Positions 56,273-64,000 of a stretch of DNA of 64,000 nt are shown here, piece after piece. Each line of letters opens with the position of its first letter. The stretch's first letter is position 1. Source of the DNA: Marinomonas algicola. GTDB lineage: Bacteria > Pseudomonadota > Gammaproteobacteria > Pseudomonadales > Marinomonadaceae. A model generated the notes under the pieces. It had not been told where the DNA came from, made no database searches, and saw only the letters and a program-made list of their open reading frames with translations. Position numbers and translations under genes: made by a program. The stretch lies in contig NZ_CP061941.1 of NCBI RefSeq assembly GCF_014805825.1, forward strand, positions 1,984,001-2,048,000. The letters are read 5' to 3'.

Positions 56273-57325
56273 ATGAGTTATGGTGCAAACAGCGCCTTTT
56301 GTCCTGCGCCATTGTTAAATAACTTTATGGATGGGTGCCTAGAAAAAGGCCAGGATTTTTACAGTGGCGGAACCATTTATAATATTTACGCCCCCTGCTA
56401 TACCGCTCTCAGTACAACAATCAATTCCTTGTACGCCATTAAAATCATGGTGTTTGATGAAAAAGACGCGGTCACCACGTTACCCGAGTTATTGGAGTGC
56501 TTGTGTTGTGATTGGGGTCATAAGATGTCTGAACCCTTTATCAGCTCACTGGCGGGTGAGGGCAGAATCAGTGCTCGTGCCGATCGATTTAAACGGCTTC
56601 GAGAGAAGGCGCTCAGTTTGCCTCGTTATGGCCGTGGTCATTCTGATATAGACGCATTTGGTGATGAAATAGTACAAAAAATTGCCAACATCGCCGTAGA
56701 AACCTTCACTAAACCCTGGCCGCAAACACGCGCAACCATGGCGCATTTGACCAAGTCTTTCGGTAGTAAAAGGTTTCCATTTGGCATTCAAATACAACCA
56801 GGAGTCGGTACTTTTGAAAACCATGTGGCATTTGGGGTAGGCAGTGGTGCCAGTGCAGATGGCAGACGTAGTGGTGAGAGCATTGCGTCAGACTTAAGCT
56901 CAGCGCCTAGCCCATCGGATCTTGCCGTAAACCATCAAATCGCGGGGTTCCAAGAGTCGTTAGCCGGATTTAATGGTAAAGGTACAGAAAAAATGACGGA
57001 TGGAGCGGCATCAGACTTCAATATTCCAGAGGACTTTCCCCATTCAGAGTTGGTTAAAGTGCTTGCGCAGTTTGCAAAAGGGGAGTCATCTAATATTTTA
57101 ACCGTCACTGTGGCCAACCCTAAAACCTTCATCGAGGCAACCACACACCCTGAACAATATGATTTACTGCGTGTGCGAACAGGAGGTTGGACCAACTTCT
57201 TTACCTCTGTCTATCCGAACGTTCAGGCGGAACATAGGCGTCGACCCGTTTCCGTTGTTGGCACGCAAAATCAAGGTCAATCAGCGTCACAGAGTAAATG
57301 CCCATACTCATATAACAAGGTTTAG
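56273..57325 (+). CDS. C-terminal part of the glycyl radical enzyme, including the glycine loop
   Basis: 350 residues from the ATG at 56273 (coding-like sequence extends back to 56159 in the same frame as the upstream part). It contains SGGTIYNIYAP, a GRE-barrel-like DGRRSGE segment (seen as ADGRRSGESIASDLSSAPSP), and near the C-terminus VRTGGWTNFF, matching the VRVSGYxxxF glycyl radical motif; the radical glycine would be codon 57185-57187. The active-site Cys lies upstream of the TAA, so this piece alone would be inactive. The upstream ribosome site is weak. A terminator follows. Confidence 0.78.
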   Translation: MSYGANSAFCPAPLLNNFMDGCLEKGQDFYSGGTIYNIYAPCYTALSTTINSLYAIKIMVFDEKDAVTTLPELLECLCCDWGHKMSEPFISSLAGEGRISARADRFKRLREKALSLPRYGRGHSDIDAFGDEIVQKIANIAVETFTKPWPQTRATMAHLTKSFGSKRFPFGIQIQPGVGTFENHVAFGVGSGASADGRRSGESIASDLSSAPSPSDLAVNHQIAGFQESLAGFNGKGTEKMTDGAASDFNIPEDFPHSELVKVLAQFAKGESSNILTVTVANPKTFIEATTHPEQYDLLRVRTGGWTNFFTSVYPNVQAEHRRRPVSVVGTQNQGQSASQSKCPYSYNKV

Positions 57326-57364
57326 TCACACGTATATTTGATTTAATCATTAGTAGATAATACG

Positions 57365-57416
57365 AGCGACCAATAAGTAAATACAAACCTATTGGTCGCT
57401 TATTTGCCTTTTTAAA
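57365..57416. terminator. Terminator between DyP-GRE gene and USP gene
   Basis: 11-bp perfect stem (AGCGACCAATA 57365-57375 / TATTGGTCGCT 57390-57400), 14-base loop, then T-rich TTATTTGCCTTTTT on the plus strand. It also lies just past the minus-strand USP stop. Confidence 0.8.
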
Positions 57417-57434
57417 TAAAAGACAAGAGGGCGA

Positions 57435-58283
57435 CTAGCGAAGAATGACCAATGGCAAATTGGTATTTTCAATCATTTTAAGAGTGTTGCTACCGAGGAA
57501 AACATGAGCAATTTTAGAATGAGAGAATGCCCCCATTACTAACATATCTACGCTGCTTTTGATTTTATACTCCATCAAGGAGTCAAAAATATTGCCTTCT
57601 AACATACTTGATTTAACATCAAAGCCGTTTTCAGTAAGCAGGGCTTCTGTTTGCTTAAATTTTTCATCTAAATCACTTTGGCGATTTCTCACCGTTACTA
57701 GATGACATGTTAGATTATGCAACAGCCCGCCTTCAATAATACGTTTGACGGCTTTATCAGCATTCTCTCTACCGTCGTACGCCAACATAAAGCTTTTTGG
57801 TTCAGTAAAACCTTCATTAGCAATCAATACAGGAGTATGTACTTGACGAATAACTTGTTCAATATGAGACCCTAGCACCTTAAAACCATTGCCAACTTTA
57901 CTTCCTGAACGACCAATGATCACTAGGCGAGCATCCGATTCTAGATCTAAAATGGCTTCAGAAATGTCTCCATGTCGCTGAATTTTTTCGATCGACTCAC
58001 AGCCGTTTTCACTCGCTCTCGAATAAGAATGAGCGAGCATTTCTTTACCGACTTCTAAGGCTAACTTACTTCGTTGTTCGTCTAGTGCGGCCATCTCATT
58101 CAAAAGGGCCGTACGAGCACCAAAACCAATAGCGCCACTTAAATCTGTAGTAGAAGTGCCTTTTCTTTCAATCGCGTGTAAAAATAAAATACTTTTATTA
58201 AGCTTTTTTGACGCCCAAATAGCCGCATCACAAACATTATCGGAATAAACCGAATCATCCACGCATGTTATAATTTTATTCAT
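57435..58283 (-). CDS. Universal stress protein, tandem UspA domains
   Basis: 282 residues with two UspA domains. The first (about 1-145) has VIIGRSGSKVGNGFKVLGSHIEQV; the second (about 150-282) ends DMLVMGAFSHSKIAHVFLGSNTLKM, both near the G-x2-G-x9-G(S/T) nucleotide motif, with the second divergent. Start at 58283 because AAGGAG is six bases before it and directly abuts the preceding ATG. It follows the SulP gene by 10 bases, so the two form an operon. Confidence 0.9.
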   Translation of the reverse strand: MNKIITCVDDSVYSDNVCDAAIWASKKLNKSILFLHAIERKGTSTTDLSGAIGFGARTALLNEMAALDEQRSKLALEVGKEMLAHSYSRASENGCESIEKIQRHGDISEAILDLESDARLVIIGRSGSKVGNGFKVLGSHIEQVIRQVHTPVLIANEGFTEPKSFMLAYDGRENADKAVKRIIEGGLLHNLTCHLVTVRNRQSDLDEKFKQTEALLTENGFDVKSSMLEGNIFDSLMEYKIKSSVDMLVMGAFSHSKIAHVFLGSNTLKMIENTNLPLVILR

Positions 58284-58293
58284 TGTCATCTCC

Positions 58294-59781
58294 TTAGTGA
58301 CCCGCCATTATTTTTTCAACTTCTGCAGGGTCGTTGTGGACACCAAATTTATCAACAATCGTTTCAGTGGCTTCACTCATTCCAATAATTTCTACTTCTG
58401 CCCCTTCACGTCTGAACTTTATTACTACCTTATCAAGTGAAGATACCGAGGTGATGTCCCAGAAATGAGCGTGACTTAAATCTATAATGACTTTATCAAC
58501 GGCTTCTTTAAAGTCAAATGATTCGGTGAATTTTTCTGAAGAAGCGAAAAATACCTGACCGATAACTTGATATATACGAACATTTTCATTTGTCTGTGCC
58601 GGTTTAACCACCATTAAACGGCCAATTTTATTCGCAAAGAATAGGGTGGCCAACAGTACACCGACTAAGACTCCAAGCGCTAAGTTATGTGTTGCCACTA
58701 CTACAATGACGGTAGCAACCATGACGATGTTCGTCGATAGCGGGTGATCCTTGAGGTCTCGAATTGAAGCCCAAGAAAAAGTACCTATTGACACCATAAT
58801 CATAACAGCCACCAAGGCTGCCATTGGAATCTGCTTAAGCCAGTCATCAAGAAAAACAATCATAATAATCAAAAAAGTACCGGCGGTAAAAGTAGATAAC
58901 CTGCCACGCCCCCCCGATTTTACGTTAATAATAGATTGTCCGATCATAGCGCAACCGGCCATTCCGCCGAACAACCCCGCACCGATATTGGCAATGCCTT
59001 GACCTTTACACTCTCTATTACGATCACTTTTTGTATCAGTAAGATCATCCACAATGGTGGCGGTCATCATGGTTTCAAGTAAACCAACAACAGCAAGGCC
59101 AATTGAATAAGGTAAGATAATCAGTAAAGTTTCAACATTTAAAGGTACATCAGGCCATAAAAATATAGGTAATGTATCAGGCAGTTGGCCCATATCGCCA
59201 ACAGTACGAATATCTAAGCCTAATGTAATCGCGACCGCGGTGAGCACTAGAATACACACCAATGGAGAAGGGATGATTTTGCCAATAACAGGTAAATAGG
59301 GAAACAAATAAATAATGCCTAACCCTGCGGCCGTCATGGCATAAACATGCCATGTGACATTTGTTAGCTCGGGCAATTGAGCCATAAAAATGAGTATGGC
59401 TAGCGCATTAACAAACCCAGTTACAACAGACCTAGAAACAAACCGCATTAAGCTACCAAGCTTTAAATAACCTGCAAATATTTGAAACACACCCGTTAAA
59501 AGAGTCGCTGCTAATAAATACTCAAGCCCATGTTCTTTAACTAAGGTAACCATTAACAAGGCCATGGCACCGGTAGCGGCTGAAATCATACCAGGTCGGC
59601 CACCGACGATAGCAATAACAACCGCGATACAAAAAGAAGCATATAGGCCAACTTTAGGGTCAACGCCTGCAATAATTGAGAAAGCAATCGCTTCCGGTAT
59701 TAGCGCTAACGCCACCACAATACCAGCAAGCAAGTCGCCACGTATGTTGGAAAGCCATTCGAGTTTCAATTTTTCAAGCAT
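58294..59781 (-). CDS. SulP-family anion transporter with STAS domain
   Basis: 495-residue inner-membrane transporter: about 10-12 membrane helices (residues about 10-385) and a C-terminal cytosolic STAS domain (about 395-490, [22 protein letters not shown]). The N-terminal [32 protein letters not shown] is the SulP signature. Substrate may be bicarbonate or sulfate; sequence alone does not tell. The BicA-like subgroup is often paired with a USP gene, as here. Start set at 59781 with AAGG six bases upstream. Confidence 0.9.
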   Translation of the reverse strand: MLEKLKLEWLSNIRGDLLAGIVVALALIPEAIAFSIIAGVDPKVGLYASFCIAVVIAIVGGRPGMISAATGAMALLMVTLVKEHGLEYLLAATLLTGVFQIFAGYLKLGSLMRFVSRSVVTGFVNALAILIFMAQLPELTNVTWHVYAMTAAGLGIIYLFPYLPVIGKIIPSPLVCILVLTAVAITLGLDIRTVGDMGQLPDTLPIFLWPDVPLNVETLLIILPYSIGLAVVGLLETMMTATIVDDLTDTKSDRNRECKGQGIANIGAGLFGGMAGCAMIGQSIINVKSGGRGRLSTFTAGTFLIIMIVFLDDWLKQIPMAALVAVMIMVSIGTFSWASIRDLKDHPLSTNIVMVATVIVVVATHNLALGVLVGVLLATLFFANKIGRLMVVKPAQTNENVRIYQVIGQVFFASSEKFTESFDFKEAVDKVIIDLSHAHFWDITSVSSLDKVVIKFRREGAEVEIIGMSEATETIVDKFGVHNDPAEVEKIMAGH

Positions 59782-60492
59782 AGTAAACCTTATATTATTC
59801 AGCAAAACGTAAAAGTAATAGGTCAAATGAACAGAGAGACTCTATCAAGCCGTTGTTACACATCGACGATGTTGTGCATTAACCAGTTTTTTTCTAACAA
59901 AGAATTCCTACCGTAAGACGGTATAGTTTTGTCACGCAGAACGGCGACATTACGAGGGAAAAGCCTATGGTGGCGTAATTAGCAAAGTGCTTTACCTTAT
60001 ATTAGTGAGTATTTATTGAGCCCAGGATTTTACAGTAATTTGACATATAAGAAAATAACTAGTTGTCGTAACAAGGATCAAGCTTTGTCTTTGTAATAAC
60101 CCTATATCAAATAGAATATAAATAGGCTGAATGTCAAAAGTGGTCTTGTGAATGAGATGGGCTGTGCGACTGGAAAAGAAGTCATATGATCCAGTTATGG
60201 GTGCTTAGAACAGGTAATTAAATCATCATCACTAGAATATTCATTTATAACAATACAATGACTTCAATGACATTAGGAGACATGACTGATTTCTGTTGTT
60301 GATGAGTGAGAATTATAGCGATAAACACAATGAAAGGTGCAGCTACACTATTTCCGATAATAACATTTATCGGAAATAGTGTGCTATTAATAGCACTACC
60401 AGTCTATATCAATCTTGTTATTCACTGTTGTCTTTTTATCGTTTTCAATTTCGACGGTGTTTACGTTTAAACCTAATAATGTCACAGCGATT
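59782..60492. other. 711-base gene-free region between GNAT and SulP genes
   Basis: Promoter region for sulP (minus) and the trailing side of the GNAT gene. A large hairpin pair sits at 60345-60396. No credible ORF longer than about 30 codons. A 29-codon minus-strand frame (60396-60485) reads protein-like but lacks a start site. Confidence 0.65.
60345..60396. repeat. Two adjacent perfect palindromes
   Basis: First: 16-base arms 60345-60360 and 60367-60382 (ACACTATTTCCGATAA / TTATCGGAAATAGTGT), 6-base loop. Second: a 16-base perfect palindrome at 60381-60396 (GTGCTATTAATAGCAC) that shares two bases with the first. No T-run follows, so it is not a plain terminator. Confidence 0.85.
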
Positions 60493-60978
60493 TTAGCTTT
60501 GTAGCCATTTGTACATAACATAACTGTCTACATAGCCAAGTTGAGCGTGTTTGTATGCTTTAGGAATGGTGCCAACAATAGTGAAGCCAAGTTTTTCCCA
60601 AAGTTGAACGGCCACTTTGTTTGTTGATACGACACTATTAAATTGCATCGCCTCGAAACCATTCTCAAGTGCTTGTACCTGAGAGTGCTTACACATAAGG
60701 CGAGCAATACCTTTACCTCTGGCATCACTGGATACCATATAACCACAATTACAAATATGACGACTTGGTCCCATTGCATTTGCTTTTATGTAATAAATAC
60801 CAAGCACCTTGTTTGACTCTATAAAAGCAAACGACTTCAATGGTTGTTTACACCATAAATCAAATGCTTGTTCCTGAGTCATATCAGAATTAAATGCGTA
60901 CGTTTCTTGAGCTAGGATGATTTGAGAAAATGTTGGCCAAAATGATTCAAATTCTAATCTGGTTAGTTCTTTTATCAT
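60493..60978 (-). CDS. GNAT-family N-acetyltransferase
   Basis: 161 residues with the acetyl-CoA-binding pattern VSSDARGKGIARLMCKHS (R/Q-x-x-G-x-G/A at about residue 90-97) and the C-terminal AVQLWEKLGFTIVGTIPKAYKH typical of the fold. It has a good AGAGGGAAG site. Substrate cannot be assigned; small-molecule amines or protein N-termini are both possible. Confidence 0.85.
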   Translation of the reverse strand: MIKELTRLEFESFWPTFSQIILAQETYAFNSDMTQEQAFDLWCKQPLKSFAFIESNKVLGIYYIKANAMGPSRHICNCGYMVSSDARGKGIARLMCKHSQVQALENGFEAMQFNSVVSTNKVAVQLWEKLGFTIVGTIPKAYKHAQLGYVDSYVMYKWLQS

Positions 60979-61573
60979 GAAACTTCCCTCTGGAAAAACG
61001 ATTGTGTCTAATGATTGAGTTTCTGTTTAACGCATTATGATGCTTATAATGTTATTGCTTAAACATGAACTATGCATCGCCTATTAAATGCAAACCCAGA
61101 TTGATTCAAAGGTTTTGTCATAATTTATCTTTTAAATTAATATTGTTCTACTATCAAGTGTGAAAAATAAGATAAAAAATGTAATAAAAATACTTATTTT
61201 ATCTTATTTGGCTGAACTCTTATTTAGTTGATCCAGCGCAGTATTTGCCTTCTTCCTTCCTTTTCTCTGCCGATGCTATTGAGCTATAACCTTCGCTTTT
61301 TTACAAGTTCATCTAAAAAGAAATTATTGTGCATTTATTGATTAACGTATTTAGCTTAAACCTAGGTAGTTGAACATACCTGTTTTAACTCTTGTATAAT
61401 TGATTTTTTCTGTTACTATTCTTCTAGGCTTGAGAGAAAGCCCTGTTTATTTGTCTATTCCTCGTTGTTATTAGTAATAATTCTCCGCGTTATCCTCAGT
61501 TAAATATCAATTTTCTTCTTGCTCAATCGTCTTCTTTCTGACGAATTTTTTATTAATTTCTAGGATATCTATT
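60979..61573. other. 595-base region between GNAT gene and cold-shock gene
   Basis: Divergent promoter region. Holds the second copy of the 41-base inverted-repeat element (61167-61207) and a candidate csp promoter (TATAAT at 61395-61400, preceded by TTGAAC at 61370-61375 at a wide 19-base spacing). The remaining ~170 bases before the csp ATG would be a long 5' untranslated leader, as common for cold-shock genes. Confidence 0.65.
61167..61207. promoter_or_regulatory. Second copy of the 41-base inverted-repeat element
   Basis: Arms AATAAGATAAAA (61166-61177) and TTTTATCTTATT (61197-61208). Over 45 aligned bases it agrees with 45427-45471 at 35 positions, including both arms, the internal TACTT and the trailing TTTGG, with identical outer length of 41 bases. 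No gene starts right after it. Confidence 0.6.
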
Positions 61574-61783
61574 ATGTCTAATACTACTACTGGTTCTGTT
61601 AAATGGTTTAATGAAACAAAAGGCTTTGGCTTTATTGAGCAAGAGTCAGGTCCTGATGTTTTTGCTCATTTCAGTGCAATCACAGGTGATGGCTTCAAGA
61701 CTTTGGCTGAAGGTCAGCGTGTAGAGTTCACTGTTTCACAAGGTCAAAAAGGCCTTCAGGCAGAAAACATCGTTTGCATCTAA
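61574..61783 (+). CDS. Cold-shock domain protein (CspA family)
   Basis: 69-residue single CSD protein binding single-stranded RNA/DNA. RNP1 KGFGFIE and RNP2 VFAHFS are intact. Preceded by AGGATATCTATT before the ATG. A long 5' leader and a terminator downstream fit the typical cold-induced type, but cold induction is not shown by sequence alone. Confidence 0.93.
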   Translation: MSNTTTGSVKWFNETKGFGFIEQESGPDVFAHFSAITGDGFKTLAEGQRVEFTVSQGQKGLQAENIVCI

Positions 61784-61818
61784 CCGCTTTTAATTAATTC
61801 GCTTTCATGCGCATTAAA

Positions 61819-61855
61819 TTTTCGCTCATATTTATTATGAGCGAAAACCTTTTAC
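61819..61855 (+). terminator. Terminator after the cold-shock gene
   Basis: 11-bp perfect stem (TTTTCGCTCAT / ATGAGCGAAAA), 7-base loop, followed by CCTTTTA. Confidence 0.75.
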
Positions 61856-62196
61856 ATTAACGGCAATCATACTTGAATCAACTTTCGTGCAACTTGGTCT
61901 TACACTAATTTAGTATTGAGCCACCCTTCCCTACGCGTAAATTCATCTTATCTTTTTTGACGTGCTTCAATACGTTATCTGCACAAACTCCGTTTACACG
62001 ACAGCCGTACTTTTGGGCGTGATTTATCAAGAAAAAGTCTTTAGCCGCAAAAGGGGTTTATCAAGACCTAGATCACTTAAGTCAATTTTCCCATGATCGT
62101 GCTGTTTTTGCATTTGACTGAATAGTCATGGGAGCAAGTTAAACGGTCGAGTTGTTTTTTGTGTGTGTAAAGCCGTCTATAAAAAGGGTTATATAT

Positions 62197-62234
62197 AAAA
62201 AAAGCGCAACCCATTTCTAGGTTACGCTTTTTAA
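62197..62234 (-). terminator. Terminator of the OmpA-family gene
   Basis: Stem AAAAAGCG(C)AACC / GGTT(A)CGCTTTTT with an 8-base loop, ending in a T-rich tract on the minus strand (from A-run near 62197). Located 14 bases past the gene. Confidence 0.8.
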
Positions 62235-62247
62235 AACGTGAGTGTAA

Positions 62248-63381
62248 TTATTTAGCAATCGTTTTAACTTGAGCCGTTACTATTGAAATTACTCGACGAT
62301 TCATAATGCGATTTTCTTCAGATGTATTTTCAACCAAAGGCTTACTTTCACCAAAACCTACAACGCTTATACGCTCTTGAGCAACATTAAATTCGTTAAC
62401 CAAGATATCAGAAACCGCTAGAGCGCGTTTTTCGGATAAGGTTTGATTGTATTCCGCCTCACCTGTGTCATCAGTATGACCTTCGATCACTACATCAGTT
62501 TCTGGATATTCAGTAAGGAATTTGGCAATTCCTTCAATCTCACCAAAGTATTTCTGATCAACCACAGCGGAATTGATTTCAAAATTCACATCTAGGCGTG
62601 CTGTGTGAGTTTCGATCAATTCGATGTAACAACCTGTTGCATCCACCTTTGAGCCCATAGCAGAATCAGGGCAATCATCTAGACGGTTAATAACACCATC
62701 TTTATCATCATCCAATGCACAACCATTTAAATCTACAATGTCATTTGGATGTGAATCAAGGCATTGATCAATGGCGTCGTTAACACCATCTGCATCGTTA
62801 TCAACTACGATTGCTTCTTGAACGGGTGCTGGTTCAATTCTCTTTTTTGTACCGCCAAAAGCATAAGTTAAACCAACAGACGTTGCTGTATCAATTCGGT
62901 CAGCTTCTAAACTGTCAATTAAACGAAAATCACCTCGTAAAGATAAATTAGAGTTCAAAGCATATTTAACACCAAAACCAGCGTTAAGAATCGGTTCATA
63001 ATCATTTACATTGCTGGAGTATTCGTTATAGCCTAGACCAAACGCAAGGTATGGTGTTACATCGGCTTTTGTCTCTAAATGATAAAGAGCATCAATGCGA
63101 ACTTGGTCCAAATCTAGATCTGTACCGGCTGAATTGTCAGTGTTTACATGAAGTAACATTAATTCAGCGGCCCAAGGACTATCAAATTGATAACCAAGCG
63201 CTATTGAAAAGATACCGTCATCTTTGACGTCGCGGCTGCCTGCAAAATTGTAATGGCCAACCATAGGAGAAACAGTAACACCTTCAGCCATATCTGAGGC
63301 GATTGCTTGTTGCGCTCCAGCTGTTGCCGCTATTGCAGCCATGGTAGCAAGGAACAATTTCTTAGGGCGAGTGGTAAACAT
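62248..63381 (-). CDS. OmpA-family outer-membrane protein
   Basis: 377 residues. Signal peptide (about 1-28, cleavage near AIA/SD), then a beta-barrel domain (about 30-185, alternating strands with aromatic ends), two thrombospondin type 3 calcium-binding Asp repeats (DNDADGVND, DDDKDGVIN) with paired Cys, then the peptidoglycan-binding OmpA domain (IEGHTDDTG, NQTLSEKRA, GFGESKP, NRRV). Good GGAG site. Structural link of outer membrane to peptidoglycan; P. aeruginosa OprF is a similar type. Confidence 0.93.
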   Translation of the reverse strand: MFTTRPKKLFLATMAAIAATAGAQQAIASDMAEGVTVSPMVGHYNFAGSRDVKDDGIFSIALGYQFDSPWAAELMLLHVNTDNSAGTDLDLDQVRIDALYHLETKADVTPYLAFGLGYNEYSSNVNDYEPILNAGFGVKYALNSNLSLRGDFRLIDSLEADRIDTATSVGLTYAFGGTKKRIEPAPVQEAIVVDNDADGVNDAIDQCLDSHPNDIVDLNGCALDDDKDGVINRLDDCPDSAMGSKVDATGCYIELIETHTARLDVNFEINSAVVDQKYFGEIEGIAKFLTEYPETDVVIEGHTDDTGEAEYNQTLSEKRALAVSDILVNEFNVAQERISVVGFGESKPLVENTSEENRIMNRRVISIVTAQVKTIAK

Positions 63382-63562
63382 AGTAAAGCTCCAATATCAG
63401 ATTAACGTACTCATTCGAAATGATGAATACCTATATTCTATAAGGGCATAATACTCAATTTAAACCCTAAAGATAGTAATTATTGTTGTAATAATGACTA
63501 TCTCATTGTATTAAATTTATCTAAGATACTGATATTCATTATTTTAATTAGTAAGTCTCATT

Positions 63563-64000
63563 ATGAAAGCCCCTCTTGCCTTAATTGATAACCTAGACAA
63601 TCTGCCGAACCCATTTACTCAATTCGAATCTTATGCTCAAAGTTGCATTGGAATGACGCCACTACTCAACCAGACCGACTACAAAAGGGATTATCAATTA
63701 GCATTATGCTTTATTTATAGCTATAACGGATCAAAAGCCACCTTTAACTCTTACCGTCGAGAGGTTGAAAGGCTTCTATTATGGTCATGGAATATTAAGT
63801 CGTCACCAACAACTCATTTAAGACGCGATGAAATAGAAGAATTTATACATTTTTGCATGTCGCCGCCTGCTGAGTGGATTGGCATTAAAAATGTTTCTCG
63901 TTTTTCAAACAAATTAGGGGCCAGGTTACAAAACCCCGAGTGGAGACCTTTTGTTAGTCATGTCAGCAAAATGAACTTTCGAAACGGTGATGCTCCGCTG
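63563..64000 (+). CDS. Tyrosine recombinase / phage-integrase family, N-terminal part (cut by window end)
   Basis: Open from ATG 63563 to the edge (146 codons). It has the SAM-like N-terminal core-binding pattern of tyrosine recombinases: LCFIYSYNGSKATFNSYRREVERLLLWSW and EIEEFIHFCMSPP, then NPEWRPF. The catalytic domain is outside the window. It diverges from ompA. No Shine-Dalgarno stands out, so the start is tentative. Whether it belongs to a mobile element cannot be seen here. Confidence 0.78.
   Translation, partial: MKAPLALIDNLDNLPNPFTQFESYAQSCIGMTPLLNQTDYKRDYQLALCFIYSYNGSKATFNSYRREVERLLLWSWNIKSSPTTHLRRDEIEEFIHFCMSPPAEWIGIKNVSRFSNKLGARLQNPEWRPFVSHVSKMNFRNGDAPL

Larger units (their letters stand above)
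61784..62247. other. 464-base region between csp and ompA-like genes
   Basis: Contains the csp terminator and the terminator of the ompA-like gene (62197-62234). The middle (about 61860-62190) holds no recognised feature. Confidence 0.65.

Noticed and set aside
60282..60303. Tiny six-codon ORF after an AGGAG sequence
   Set aside because: The site is too close to the ATG and the peptide has no recognisable role.
60396..60485. 29-codon minus-strand ORF downstream of the GNAT gene
   Set aside because: It reads protein-like but starts at GTG without a ribosome site and is too short to support.

Overview
The window reads as a contiguous chromosomal stretch from an AT-rich marine gammaproteobacterium, most like Marinomonas or a relative in the Oceanospirillales. 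That placement is inferred from gene order (nadC near pilin genes and coaE; topA with two small companions and then lexA; aceE-aceF; amaB-amaA beside a LysR gene) and from protein style. No rRNA or tRNA gene and no CRISPR array was seen. Almost all of it is core metabolism and housekeeping, with a few odd loci.

Layout. 1-4513 (minus): a compact type IV pilus or pseudopilus locus (pilin, short PilB-like ATPase, divergent PilC-like protein, PilD) running into coaE, with a SprA-related putative metalloprotease upstream. 4615-8792 (minus): nadC-ackA-pta. After an 862-base gap come aceE and aceF (9655-14386, plus). 14697-18635 is a lysine/pipecolate catabolic module (amaA, amaB, divergent LysR). 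18729-27205 holds acnB, a pseudokinase/formylglycine-generating-enzyme fusion, miaE, lpxH, ppiB, queE and queC. 27534-30595 is glnS-cysS. 30659-38869 carries a universal stress protein, topA and companions, and a divergent lexA/dinG pair sharing two SOS boxes. 38991-48780 holds rhlB, selO, gpsA-DUF4389-sixA-hydrolase-DUF4892, a KfrA-like DNA-binding coiled-coil protein, prmB, aroC and a small zinc-ribbon protein. 48937-53028 is a kynurenine operon (kynA, kynB, kynU, stand-alone RAM protein) with a LysR gene. 53354-57325 is the most unusual locus. 57435-59781 is a SulP transporter plus tandem universal stress protein. The right end has a GNAT gene, a cold-shock gene, an OmpA-family porin and the start of a tyrosine recombinase cut by the window edge.

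The main discovery candidate is at 53354-57325: a very large protein joining an N-terminal DyP-type (YfeX-like) heme peroxidase domain to a divergent glycyl radical enzyme. The GRE part keeps a C-Y-E-P active-site motif and a C-terminal R-T-G-G-W glycine-loop equivalent. The reading frame is broken once, by an in-frame TAA at 56156-56158, and is otherwise open to 57325. No GRE activase lies in the window. A second candidate is a 41-base inverted-repeat element found just before the KfrA-like gene (45427-45467) and again 15.7 kb away (61167-61207), with identical outer length and flanking TTGG; it looks like a regulator operator.

Start codons were chosen by Shine-Dalgarno spacing and family N-termini, and several are downstream of the longest possible ORF (aceE, amaA, amaB, acnB with GTG, miaE, ppiB, queC, kynA, sulP and others). 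All assignments are from reading motifs; no database search was run.
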